From CAZBUK01 sp964495085 (GTDB lineage: Bacteria > Bacteroidota > Ignavibacteria > T3Sed10-11), in contig CAZBUK010000025.1 of NCBI GenBank assembly GCA_964495085.1, forward strand, positions 1-46,511: a DNA stretch of 46,511 bases. Direction: 5' to 3'. The notes beneath the pieces were generated by a model. It did no database searches and was not told the DNA's origin. It saw nothing but the letters and a program-made list of their open reading frames with translations. A program made the translations under genes and the position numbers. Position 1 is the stretch's first letter, and each line of letters opens with the position of its first letter. Below are positions 17,866-25,821 of this stretch, in pieces.

Positions 17866-18232
17866 AGTATATCCTTTCGTAAATGAAGTGAGGGTGGAAA
17901 CGGTATCGCTCGGATGATGATATACGGGTTATTACCTGTACGATCTTCATAGAGTTACCGCGATCCCGGAACCCCGTTCAGGCTTCCCCCCGCGCCATCG
18001 CTGACTGCCGCATGGCGGGTGAACGATCCGGTCTGCGGGGCAAGGCGGCCATCCGCTCGCAACGGGTACATACGAAATGGATGTGCTCCTTAATACCAGG
18101 GTGGTACGGGAGCAGCCGCATCCGTTCCCTGCGGTGAAATCGTGTTATTGCATCATGCATCCTTCGGGCCGTTGGCGTAATGTGCCGGGATGGATTTCTA
18201 CATCGTTTTCCGGTACATCCGCTGAGACCCGA
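17866..18232. other. Intergenic region containing a possible Fur-family remnant
   Basis: 367 nt between the TM2 gene and the STAS gene, both minus strand. Apart from the fragment at 17978-18160, described separately, I see no gene. The AT-poor 17970-18130 stretch has coding-like composition, unlike an ordinary promoter region, which supports the idea of gene decay. Confidence 0.4.
17978..18160 (-). pseudogene. Possible remnant of a Fur-family metalloregulator
   Basis: A 60-codon minus-strand frame whose central part KEHIHFVCTRCERMAALP looks like the metal-binding HxHFxCxxC segment in the C-terminal half of Fur/Zur-type repressors. Everything before it (the winged helix DNA-binding part, normally about 80 residues) is missing, and after it the frame degenerates into a low-complexity arginine-rich tail. 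If real, it is a decayed fragment. The match is short, so chance resemblance to a CxxC zinc knuckle cannot be excluded. Confidence 0.35.
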
Positions 18233-18580
18233 TCACTCCTTCACGCCGATCTCATCGAGCGCTTCATCGACCGATTTGTAATTCTGAAATACCTTGATAA
18301 GCTGCGTGATCATGAAGACGCTTTCGACCTTTTCGGACACGTTCGCGATCACCATCAGGCCATCTTTATTCTTTACCGATGTGTAGGCTGAGATGAGAGA
18401 TCCGAGTCCGAGACTGTTCATCCACTTAACGCTCTTGAGATCGATGACAAATTTTGTCGCGCCGACCTGGAGCTGCTGCTTGATCGCCTCACGGAACTCT
18501 TCCGTTTCCGGAGCGCCCATGAGATTTCCTTTCGGCGTCAGAACTACTACGCCGTGTTTTACGTCAGTTAGAATTTTCAT
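18233..18580 (-). CDS. STAS-domain anti-sigma factor antagonist (RsbV/SpoIIAA-like)
   Basis: A 115-residue single-domain STAS protein. In partner-switching systems such proteins bind an RsbW-type kinase when unphosphorylated. The phosphoacceptor region is MNSLGLGSL with S56 as the likely site. The start at 18580 is preferred because GGAG lies 9 nt upstream and the STAS fold begins at MKILTDVKHGVVVL; a longer in-frame ATG at 18724 would overlap the end of the PrsW gene and add a Cys-rich, non-STAS segment. It is the last gene of the minus-strand array 27580-18233, 43 nt after the PrsW gene. Confidence 0.88.
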   Translation of the reverse strand: MKILTDVKHGVVVLTPKGNLMGAPETEEFREAIKQQLQVGATKFVIDLKSVKWMNSLGLGSLISAYTSVKNKDGLMVIANVSEKVESVFMITQLIKVFQNYKSVDEALDEIGVKE

Positions 18581-18623
18581 GCTCTGTCTCCAGTTATTGA
18601 TTGAAGTGTATGGTTGTCCGCAG

Positions 18624-19634
18624 TCAGATGGTCTTAAGCATATGCAGCTGCCACAGATCGCGGTTTCGTATCCGAAGGAGGGGAAGCAGTGCGAGCTTTC
18701 CCGTTCGGCCGATGCTTTTTTCAAGATATTTCAATTCCTCGAACTTCCGGTCGACCTCGGGGTCTGCTTTCGGTCTGAATCCGGTCTCCTGCATGATCAA
18801 AATACCCTTCGCGCGAACCGAGAGCTCGAGATAAATCCTCAGATAACAGAGCATATCCCCGACGATAAGGCCGGGGAAGGTATGCAGCATCGTCTGCAGG
18901 TATTGCCCTATCCGCGTCCGGTCGATGCTGCCTGCATCGATCATCCGGAGGAGTTCGACATCTTCATCGAGTCCGATGCCGAGCCATTCCCGCGTCGTCC
19001 GCTCGCTCCGGTAATACACTGCGACTATTAAAGGCGGGAGCAGCACCATTATCGAGACAGTCATGTATACGGGCGGCAGTAGAAAATGGTTATATACCGA
19101 GTGAACTATGACGGCGATAGCCAACCCGGGTATGAAAAGATGAGCAGAACCTTTTTCGTGCTTGTCCGTCAACGCTTTAGAGATTATAGCGAAAATGGCG
19201 GTCGTACCGCCATGCATGACCGCCGTGCCGAGACCCCGTACGATCCAGACGAGCAGATGAGCATCGGACAATGTTCGTAGATAATAAATATTTTCGACCA
19301 AAGCAAATCCTGCACCTACCGAAAAACCGAGGATTGCCGCATCGACCAGGAATCCTATCTTACTTACCCGTATCAGATATACGATAAATATTCCTTTGAG
19401 CGCCTCTTCGAGGACGGGACCGGCGTACCTCGAATAAGCTGTCACGGATATATCAAGGGCCGACAGCGCCGCGATGTTCACCAGGTATGCCGCGAGCGCA
19501 GCAGCGCATCCGACCCCGATCGCGGTGGCGACCGCCTGAAATTTAATCAATCTGAACGTATCGAGCGCAACCAATCCCGCGAGAAAGAAGAGAACCGGTA
19601 CCAATCCGAGGACGATTTCTGTCATTACCTTCAT
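18624..19634 (-). CDS. PrsW-family intramembrane metalloprotease (M82)
   Basis: A 336-residue polytopic membrane protein with about eight hydrophobic segments in residues 5-215. The family motifs are all present: EEALK at 76-80 (EExxK), FALVEN at 110-115 (FxxxEN), H141 in VMHGG, and HSVYNHF at 177-183. In Bacillus subtilis PrsW performs site-1 cleavage of the transmembrane anti-sigma factor RsiW, releasing an ECF sigma factor. Here an ECF sigma/anti-sigma pair lies four genes upstream on the same strand, making the anti-sigma factor at 24129-24914 an obvious candidate substrate (inference). A 120-residue soluble C-terminal extension (about 215-336) is unusual for the family. The gene starts 18 nt after the metallopeptidase-barrel gene. 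Confidence 0.9.
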   Translation of the reverse strand: MKVMTEIVLGLVPVLFFLAGLVALDTFRLIKFQAVATAIGVGCAAALAAYLVNIAALSALDISVTAYSRYAGPVLEEALKGIFIVYLIRVSKIGFLVDAAILGFSVGAGFALVENIYYLRTLSDAHLLVWIVRGLGTAVMHGGTTAIFAIISKALTDKHEKGSAHLFIPGLAIAVIVHSVYNHFLLPPVYMTVSIMVLLPPLIVAVYYRSERTTREWLGIGLDEDVELLRMIDAGSIDRTRIGQYLQTMLHTFPGLIVGDMLCYLRIYLELSVRAKGILIMQETGFRPKADPEVDRKFEELKYLEKSIGRTGKLALLPLLRIRNRDLWQLHMLKTI

Positions 19635-19652
19635 AGTTCGCCGAGGTTCGAA

Positions 19653-22595
19653 TTACCTCAATAGTTTCAATGAAATCACATATTCGGTTGTCGCGGCGTT
19701 TCCCTTCTCGTACGCCGCGGCAAAGCCGAACGAGAGCGTCGACTCGAGCATCGAGAAGAGAACGAGCTGCATATCGAGCTGAGCGCCCGTGTTCGCGAGC
19801 TCTCTTCCATACGTATCGCTGTCGAGATTTGTTGCGATCCCGCCCGAGAATATATTCAACTGCATCCAATTGCAATAGATCATGGGGAACCCGAATCTTC
19901 TGAATCGGACGGGCGGCAAGCTCCACTCGATCATTGCTTTCGCGTAGTTGGTGCCACCGACCGCATTGATCTTCTTCCCGGGGAATGCATACGATTCACG
20001 ATAACGCCGTACCTCGCGGTGATCGACCCAGTTATTTCCGAATCCGCCGAAAAAGAAATTCGCGAACGGTTCAAGCCGCTCGCCCGTGGAATAGCCGAAG
20101 GACGATCTGATCCACACGGAGGAATGCGCGAGCGGAAGGGGGAGTCCGTAGTCGAAATTCGTATAGGCCCGGGGGAACACTTCAGAGCGGACGAACGTCC
20201 CATGAACGTTCAGACTCCAGCGCACACCCCGTTCGACTTCGACCGCCCCGAGCGTCCGAAGCTGATGCGTGTAACTCAGCCGTCCCGACGCTATATAAAA
20301 ATTATCGAACGATGTGCCGATGTTCTGGAAATCGGGCAGCCGCTCGAGTCCCCAGTATCCCGATGCGCTGAGCGAGTAATCCATGATCCGGGGACGCTCG
20401 TCGAAAATCGAATTCTGATACTGAACACCGACGGAATAACCTTTCCTGCTCACTTTCGTCGGACCGAAGAGATCGTAAAAATCCGATTTATTATAGGAGG
20501 CATTGATGCGCCATGGCCAGCGGCGATAGTTGGCGGATAAATGAAATCGCTCGGCGAACGGCAGGCGCGTATTCGGCGTATGAGCCGCGGTAATATCTAT
20601 CGAGTGAAGTCCGACCCGGTCGGAAATATTCGTCCGGAGGCCGACCGCCGCAAAATTCTTGTATCCCTCCACTACCGGGTATACGGAAGCAAGCGCGAGG
20701 TTCCGGTGGCTCCGGTATTCCCCGCGATAGATCGTCAGCGAATCGATGTCGATGTATGCCGGAGAACCGAGCGACCATGTTTCCAGTTCGGGGTATTTTT
20801 CGACGACCGCCTGTCCGAGGAACCGGATCGCACTCACGCGCTCAACCGGCTCGTTCGCGATCATGACCGGATTGAAGCCGGCCCCGGTAAACTCGAAAAC
20901 GATCAGCGAATCCTCCGAGACGGGAAGCGGGCGAAAGTATCCTGTTTCGGTATTCGAAAGAGCTGCCATTGTTTTCGTCTCGGTATCGAAGCGAAAAACG
21001 TTCGATACTCCCGAATAGAACGACGTCCCGAACAGATAACGGCCGTCGGCGGCATGCACGAAGTTGGCCGGCGAATTCCCTTCGAACTCGTAGAGTATCT
21101 CAAACGAACTCTCGCCTTTTACGAGCAGCTCCGTCTCCATCCGGACGAGGCGCTGTTCCCCGCTGATTTCGATGAGCGAACCGGTTAAATACTTCCCATC
21201 GGGCGAGATATCGAGATCGAAGAGATCCCTCCCGTATGCGAGCGGAAAGATCTGGTGCCACTCGTCGTATGGTTCGGGTATCCGCACCAGCCGCGAAATA
21301 CCGTTATGATGCTGCACTCCCCACAGAGAACCGTCGGCGGTATTGAAGGCAAAATCGCCGATTCGCGCATTTTCGAGTAGCCGCTCGGACCTTCCCGTGC
21401 GCACATCCAATTTATAGAGACCCCGCCACCCCCTGCTGTTATTCGTCGAATAAAACAGTACTTCGTTCCGCGGATCGTATGCCAGATGGGTAACGTAATA
21501 GAGCGCCGGCGTCGTGACATTCGCCAGTTTCGATTTGCGTCCCGTCTCGATATTGACAACCGCGAGGTGTGCAAGATCACCCGGATAATTGACGCCCACA
21601 TACAACTCTCTTCTGTCGGGATTATAATACGCCCGGGATATCGAGCCAAGGACGCCGTCGTATATATTCCTGTGCCGTGTGACGGGATTGCGTCTCACCG
21701 ACTGGAGATTGGATTCCTGCCACGCATGCTCCCATGAGATCCACGCAGACCATTCGGCGTCCAGCGAGGTTCCGTATATCTTGCGGAACTGGGATGCATA
21801 ATATCGCCTGCTGTCGTCGCTTCGTTTCACCCACTCGATGAATTTCAGGGGTCCGTATCGATAGACCAGGTAGCTGATGAAACGGGTTCCGTAGAGATAC
21901 GAATTTGCGCCGATCTGAAAGTCGATGGTCGTACCTTCGGATTCCAGTCCGACGAAATCGTAGAAATAGGAACTATCGCGCACCATCGTCCGAAATACCA
22001 TCTCGTCGTATCCGCCGAGGGCCCTCCCTTTACCTCCCGTCATCCATGTTTCCATGAAGACCGCGATACCCTCGTGATACCAGCGCGCCGAATACCAGCG
22101 CGGCGTCGTGAGATAACTATAGAACATCGAGATCGGATTTTCGACGGTCGGGACTACCTTTCCGGAAAATATCGAGCGATAAACCCGGTCGCTCTTTGAA
22201 GCCCGATCGGTGGCTACAATATGTACGAGCTCGTGGCTGGTCAGCCAGTTCATCCTCTCATTTGCCGGCCTGGTTTCATAGACGTAGTCGAAAGGCTCGA
22301 TACAGAGAGTGATAAAATTCCATGGAATCGTTGCTGCTCCCGCGGCTCCGTAATCGCTGAAGCTGTGCGGGAACAACATAATATCCTCGGACGGCGTATA
22401 ATTGAAGATTCTGCTGTGAAAATCGAAGGCATTATGAAAACAGCGGGCGAGATGAGGTATCACATACGAGTGCGGGGGGAAATAGACAACGCGAAGATTT
22501 TCGGTGCGGAGCATATTGAGCTGTGCGTGCGAGGATCCGGCCACGGAACAGACGAACGCCAGTGTGGCAAATAAATATCCGACAATTCTTTGCAT
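19653..22595 (-). CDS. Secreted HExxH metallopeptidase-like protein with a beta-propeller and a C-terminal outer-membrane barrel
   Basis: A 980-residue exported protein. Signal peptide 1-24 (ending GSSHAQ). A gluzincin-type peptidase domain follows: H121-E122-L-V-H125 with the third ligand E175 in RWYHEGIAVFMET, the arrangement of peptidase MA-like enzymes. Residues about 340-640 hold TolB/WD40-like propeller strands (NVETGRKSKLANVT, YKLDVRTGRSERLLENA). The C-terminal 330 residues are beta-barrel-like (ANYRRWPWRINASYNKSDFY and similar) and end ISLKLLR. The start at 22595 is chosen because the signal peptide begins there; a frame extension to 22709 lacks signal features. Tethering a peptidase to the outer membrane through its own barrel would place catalysis in the periplasm or at the surface; this topology is inferred. 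Confidence 0.78.
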   Translation of the reverse strand: MQRIVGYLFATLAFVCSVAGSSHAQLNMLRTENLRVVYFPPHSYVIPHLARCFHNAFDFHSRIFNYTPSEDIMLFPHSFSDYGAAGAATIPWNFITLCIEPFDYVYETRPANERMNWLTSHELVHIVATDRASKSDRVYRSIFSGKVVPTVENPISMFYSYLTTPRWYSARWYHEGIAVFMETWMTGGKGRALGGYDEMVFRTMVRDSSYFYDFVGLESEGTTIDFQIGANSYLYGTRFISYLVYRYGPLKFIEWVKRSDDSRRYYASQFRKIYGTSLDAEWSAWISWEHAWQESNLQSVRRNPVTRHRNIYDGVLGSISRAYYNPDRRELYVGVNYPGDLAHLAVVNIETGRKSKLANVTTPALYYVTHLAYDPRNEVLFYSTNNSRGWRGLYKLDVRTGRSERLLENARIGDFAFNTADGSLWGVQHHNGISRLVRIPEPYDEWHQIFPLAYGRDLFDLDISPDGKYLTGSLIEISGEQRLVRMETELLVKGESSFEILYEFEGNSPANFVHAADGRYLFGTSFYSGVSNVFRFDTETKTMAALSNTETGYFRPLPVSEDSLIVFEFTGAGFNPVMIANEPVERVSAIRFLGQAVVEKYPELETWSLGSPAYIDIDSLTIYRGEYRSHRNLALASVYPVVEGYKNFAAVGLRTNISDRVGLHSIDITAAHTPNTRLPFAERFHLSANYRRWPWRINASYNKSDFYDLFGPTKVSRKGYSVGVQYQNSIFDERPRIMDYSLSASGYWGLERLPDFQNIGTSFDNFYIASGRLSYTHQLRTLGAVEVERGVRWSLNVHGTFVRSEVFPRAYTNFDYGLPLPLAHSSVWIRSSFGYSTGERLEPFANFFFGGFGNNWVDHREVRRYRESYAFPGKKINAVGGTNYAKAMIEWSLPPVRFRRFGFPMIYCNWMQLNIFSGGIATNLDSDTYGRELANTGAQLDMQLVLFSMLESTLSFGFAAAYEKGNAATTEYVISLKLLR

Positions 22596-22666
22596 ATGAA
22601 CGAACGGCCAGTCGAAAATTGGATGGTCTGCGGATTGCAGACAAGCTGCAGGGTGCCGATACAGAT

Positions 22667-22702
22667 ACAAAACCGACGAAGGTATGTGAATACCTTCGCC
22701 GG
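22667..22702 (-). terminator. Intrinsic terminator after the 12-residue-repeat gene
   Basis: On the minus strand a 13-bp stem (CCG G CGAAGGTAT pairing with ATACCTTCG T CGG, one G-T pair) with a 4-nt TCAC loop is followed by TTTTG. It lies 56 nt beyond the stop codon of the repeat gene and 78 nt before the metallopeptidase start, so it may limit readthrough inside the cluster. Confidence 0.65.
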
Positions 22703-22757
22703 TTCTCAACAGATTCGCTTCGCTCCCAACGCTCCCGAAATGCTGCTTTACGTAATC

Positions 22758-23972
22758 CTATTCCATCACGATATTGTGGTATGCGGAAAGCTGCATCCGA
22801 TCCTCCATCATTTTGAATGCCGCCAGCCGGTCGGCGGATTCCATCGATTGAAACGCTTGAAGCTGAACTGCCGCGTCGAGCTGCGTCTGGAACGCCTCCA
22901 ATCTCACGTTCGCCTCGAGATTCCTGTTGTACGCTTCCAGCTGCACATTACTCGCAAGCTCTTTGAATTGAGCAACCTTCTCACGGTCCGATAATCCGGC
23001 GTGTTCCGGAAAAATTCGATCGTACAACCGGATGTGATGACGGTCGTCCAACGCTCTGTATGCTGCCAGCTGCACCGCCTCCGGCAGAGTGCCGTAAGCC
23101 TCAAGCTGTGCGGCTGCGGATACCATGTGATACGCGTCAAGTTGCTGATGTGCAGCCAGCGAATGGAACGCTTCAAGTTGATACTGTGCTTCCAACCCCT
23201 GAAATGCGGATATCTGTATTCCACGGTCAAGCAACGTCATGGCCTGCAGCTGAATTCTGGAGTCGAGCTGGTGGTAAGCATCGAGCCGGATACGCGCCTC
23301 CAATTGATCGAATGCCGCCAGCCGGTCGGCGGTCTCCATCGATTGAAACGCCTGAAGCTGAGCCGCCGCCTCGAGCTGCGTCTGGAAGGCCTCCAATCTC
23401 ATGTTTGCATCGAGATTCCTATTGTATGCCTCTAACTGCACATTGCTAGCGAGCTCTTTGAACTGGGCAACCTTCTCACGGTCCGATAATCCGGCGTGCT
23501 CGGGAAACATACGGTCGTACAACCGGATGTGATGACGGTCGTCCAGCGCCCTGTATGCCGCCAGCTGCACCGCTTCCGGCAGAGCGCCGTAAGCCTTGAG
23601 TTGTGCTGATGCGGATAACGAGGAATACGCTTCGAGTTGTTGATGTGCCTCCAGCTCCTGGAACGCTTGAATCCTGTACCTGGCGTCGAGCGCCGAATAG
23701 GCGGCCAGTTGAGTTTGAGGATCCATCTGCGAGAACGCCTCCGTCATCATCTTTCGCTTGTTTATTTCTCCCTCCAGAACGACATCTGCGTCCGCCATCT
23801 GTTTCGAATCATAGCGCTGGGCTCGTTCCACCCCGCCTATGGTACCCCGGACATCATCGCCGTCGGGTGCCGGATAGAAGAACGATAAGTACACGATACC
23901 GGCGGCTAAAACAACGACCGCTGCGATAAGCAGTCCGGTTTTGCTCCCCTGTTTTCGATTTTGAGCTGTCAT
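22758..23972 (-). CDS. Membrane-anchored protein made of 12-residue repeats, function unknown
   Basis: A 404-residue protein. Residues 13-32 form one transmembrane helix after a basic N-terminus, so the C-terminal bulk is probably periplasmic (N-in). From residue 79 to the end it consists of about 24 copies of a 12-residue unit, consensus A-[YF]-x-x-L-x-A-x-x-Q-L-x, for example AYSALDARYRIQ, AFQELEAHQQLE, AYGALPEAVQLA. Two 13-residue units and a 19-20-residue loop (LYDRMFPEHAGLSDREKVA) interrupt each half. Residues 107-221 and 272-386 are a near-identical duplication. Composition is rich in Ala, Gln, Leu, Glu and Tyr; there is no cysteine. A very strong Shine-Dalgarno (AGAAGGAGG) precedes the ATG. 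I do not recognise the family. It follows the anti-sigma gene by 156 nt. Confidence 0.85.
   Translation of the reverse strand: MTAQNRKQGSKTGLLIAAVVVLAAGIVYLSFFYPAPDGDDVRGTIGGVERAQRYDSKQMADADVVLEGEINKRKMMTEAFSQMDPQTQLAAYSALDARYRIQAFQELEAHQQLEAYSSLSASAQLKAYGALPEAVQLAAYRALDDRHHIRLYDRMFPEHAGLSDREKVAQFKELASNVQLEAYNRNLDANMRLEAFQTQLEAAAQLQAFQSMETADRLAAFDQLEARIRLDAYHQLDSRIQLQAMTLLDRGIQISAFQGLEAQYQLEAFHSLAAHQQLDAYHMVSAAAQLEAYGTLPEAVQLAAYRALDDRHHIRLYDRIFPEHAGLSDREKVAQFKELASNVQLEAYNRNLEANVRLEAFQTQLDAAVQLQAFQSMESADRLAAFKMMEDRMQLSAYHNIVME
22815..23594 (-). repeat. Two near-identical 285-bp direct repeats inside the repeat gene
   Basis: Segments 23310-23594 and 22815-23099 (495 nt apart) encode residues 127-221 and 292-386 of the 12-residue-repeat protein. 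They are nearly identical, with most differences at third codon positions. Weaker similarity extends 20 codons upstream of both. This indicates an internal duplication of eight or nine repeat units. Confidence 0.85.
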
Positions 23973-24128
23973 AGGTTCCTCCTTCTGAAAATGAATGGTG
24001 TTTGTTGCATAATCGCGTGCGATCGGTTGAACTTTACACTCTGTATAAATACAAACGAAGCTCGAAAAAGTTGATTCGGGACGTTATCTCCGGCACGGAT
24101 TCGGTTACTCGGCCCCTCCGGCGGCGAA

Positions 24129-24914
24129 TCAGCGTCGTTCACGGATAATCAGCATTTTCTCTGCCAACTGCGATCCGCCGGCGGAGAGCGTAACGTGCAC
24201 CGGACCGGTATAATTTATACTGTCGGAAAAGAACACGGTATAGATCCCATCGCCGGTGTGTGATATGATTAATGATGATTGATCGAGTATTATCGAAGGA
24301 TTCGATACAAGGGTATGGTGAAGTGCATGAACGGATAGTGATTCGGGCGGAAACCGCAGGACAAGCTCTGCGGGCATTTCCGAGTGTAACTCAATCCGGC
24401 CGACAATGAGATCCGAGGTATACTGAAATACTACCGAACCGGCGATACCCGGGGAGTGAATATCAAATTTTGCTCCATCCCGGAGAGAAGAGACAACATG
24501 CCCGGGAAGCATCGTACCGTAAACGTCGGATTTCGTTACCGATTCCGTTCCGAGATCCGAATACACTCCCAGGATGAGAATTCCTGCCAGCAGACCTGTC
24601 GCGAACGATATTCCATATCTGATAACGGGGTTACGTGAAAATATCAATCCGATATACGCAATAAAACCGTTGTACCGGGCGGGAGCCGGGTGACTCCTTT
24701 TGCGAATACCGGACATAATATCGGACATAAGCGCCGGCGGGGGTTCAACCTCTTCGGTGCGGTTGAGGTTTTCCGTAAGGCTCAATAACTCCCGGTATGC
24801 GGTCTGTGCTTCCGGATTACGGTCTAAATATCGCCTGAGCTCCTCCTCCTCGGCCGGAGACGATTCTCCGTCGATGAGCTTGTTCATCAATTCGTAGTAT
24901 TTTTCCTCGACCAT
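24129..24914 (-). CDS. Single-pass anti-sigma factor without zinc motif
   Basis: A 261-residue membrane protein. Residues 1-75 look like an anti-sigma domain (LIDGESSPAEEEELRRYLDRNPE at the start), but the HxxxCxxC zinc ligands of the ZAS class are absent: there is no cysteine in the first 100 residues. A transmembrane helix at about 97-118 (VIRYGISFATGLLAGILILG) separates it from a 140-residue beta-rich periplasmic domain. It starts immediately after the stop codon of the ECF sigma gene (TAAATG, no gap), the standard sigma/anti-sigma arrangement. The membrane topology makes it a suitable substrate for the PrsW protease encoded at 18624-19634. Confidence 0.82.
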   Translation of the reverse strand: MVEEKYYELMNKLIDGESSPAEEEELRRYLDRNPEAQTAYRELLSLTENLNRTEEVEPPPALMSDIMSGIRKRSHPAPARYNGFIAYIGLIFSRNPVIRYGISFATGLLAGILILGVYSDLGTESVTKSDVYGTMLPGHVVSSLRDGAKFDIHSPGIAGSVVFQYTSDLIVGRIELHSEMPAELVLRFPPESLSVHALHHTLVSNPSIILDQSSLIISHTGDGIYTVFFSDSINYTGPVHVTLSAGGSQLAEKMLIIRERR

Positions 24915-25454
24915 TTAATCAATTCCTTTGTTCGATAAGCCGTCCCGGAGCAGTTTCCTTGCCGTAAACAATCTGGATCTGACCGTTTTGACGGGAATAT
25001 GTAGGATGTCGCTGATTTCCTGATACGACAGCTGCTCGAAATGCTTCAACACGATGACTGTCCGGTAATCATTTTTCAGCTCATTGAGCGTTTCCTGGAG
25101 TTTGGTTTGCGTCTCCCGAGTTCTGTAAACCGATTCCGGATTTTCCTCCGCCGATACGACATACGAATCGATGGGCACGATCCGCTTTCTCGAGTTGTTG
25201 AAGTTGAGCGATTCATTGACGACGATGCGGTACAGCCAGCTGAAGAATTTATATGAACTGTTGTATGATCCAAGATGCTCATAGCATTTAATGAATGCGG
25301 CCTGAGTGACATCTTTTGCATCGTCGTAATCCTGAACCAGCCTGAGAACAGTATTAAACATCGTCTTCTGATACTTCGATACCAGCGCGTGGAATGCTCG
25401 GGAATCACCGGCCAGACAATCTCTGACATAATTGATGTCTTCGTGATCTGACAT
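24915..25454 (-). CDS. ECF-type RNA polymerase sigma factor
   Basis: A 179-residue group 4 sigma factor. Region sigma-2 spans about 22-90 with the core DDAKDVTQAAFIKCYEHL and KFFSWLYRIVVN; region sigma-4 spans 118-170 with the helix-turn-helix LSYQEISDILHIPVKTVRSR. Length and layout are typical. It binds core RNA polymerase and is presumably held inactive by the membrane anti-sigma factor encoded directly downstream. No obvious Shine-Dalgarno precedes the ATG, unlike most neighbours, so its translation may depend on leaderless or coupled initiation; the preceding STAS gene stops 81 nt upstream. Confidence 0.95.
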   Translation of the reverse strand: MSDHEDINYVRDCLAGDSRAFHALVSKYQKTMFNTVLRLVQDYDDAKDVTQAAFIKCYEHLGSYNSSYKFFSWLYRIVVNESLNFNNSRKRIVPIDSYVVSAEENPESVYRTRETQTKLQETLNELKNDYRTVIVLKHFEQLSYQEISDILHIPVKTVRSRLFTARKLLRDGLSNKGID

Positions 25455-25535
25455 AAATACAATTGAACTTTAGAAAAGTCGGTGGAAGATGAAAAAAAAT
25501 AATTGCCGAAAAATCGCTGGAATGGGGAAATCAGA

Positions 25536-25820
25536 CTATTCGATCTCGAACACCTTGTCGAAGGAGGTATATTTGAACACATCGCGGATATGGTTGCTCA
25601 TATTTATGAGCTTGAGCGAGTGTCCCGAGTCGTTGAGGCGGATCTGAGTGCTGAAGAGAATTCCGAGTCCCAGACTCGAAATATATTCGAGGTGTTTGAG
25701 GTCGACAACTTTCGATTCGGACAGGCGGTCGAATATCTCCTTAGCCTTATCTGCCTGGGAAGCGTCTAAACGTCCGGTCAATACGATCTCTCCGTTCGAA
25801 TTGTGACTCACGTTGAACAT
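25536..25820 (-). CDS. STAS-domain anti-sigma factor antagonist (RsbV-like)
   Basis: A 94-residue minimal STAS domain. The phosphoacceptor loop is YISSLGLG with S48/S49 as candidate sites. It would bind the adjacent RsbW-like ATPase when dephosphorylated and be reactivated by the PP2C phosphatase encoded two genes upstream. It starts 1 nt after the stop codon of the ATPase gene, so translation is coupled. Together with its two upstream neighbours it forms the classical phosphatase-kinase-antagonist module. Confidence 0.92.
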   Translation of the reverse strand: MFNVSHNSNGEIVLTGRLDASQADKAKEIFDRLSESKVVDLKHLEYISSLGLGILFSTQIRLNDSGHSLKLINMSNHIRDVFKYTSFDKVFEIE

Positions 25821-25821
25821 A

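Noticed and set aside
24027..25472. Shared decamer ttgaacttta at 24027-24036 (before the repeat gene) and 25463-25472 (before the ECF sigma gene), considered as an ECF promoter element
   Set aside because: The second copy is only 8 nt from the sigma start codon, too close for a -35 box, and a 10-bp pair is expected by chance at this window size.
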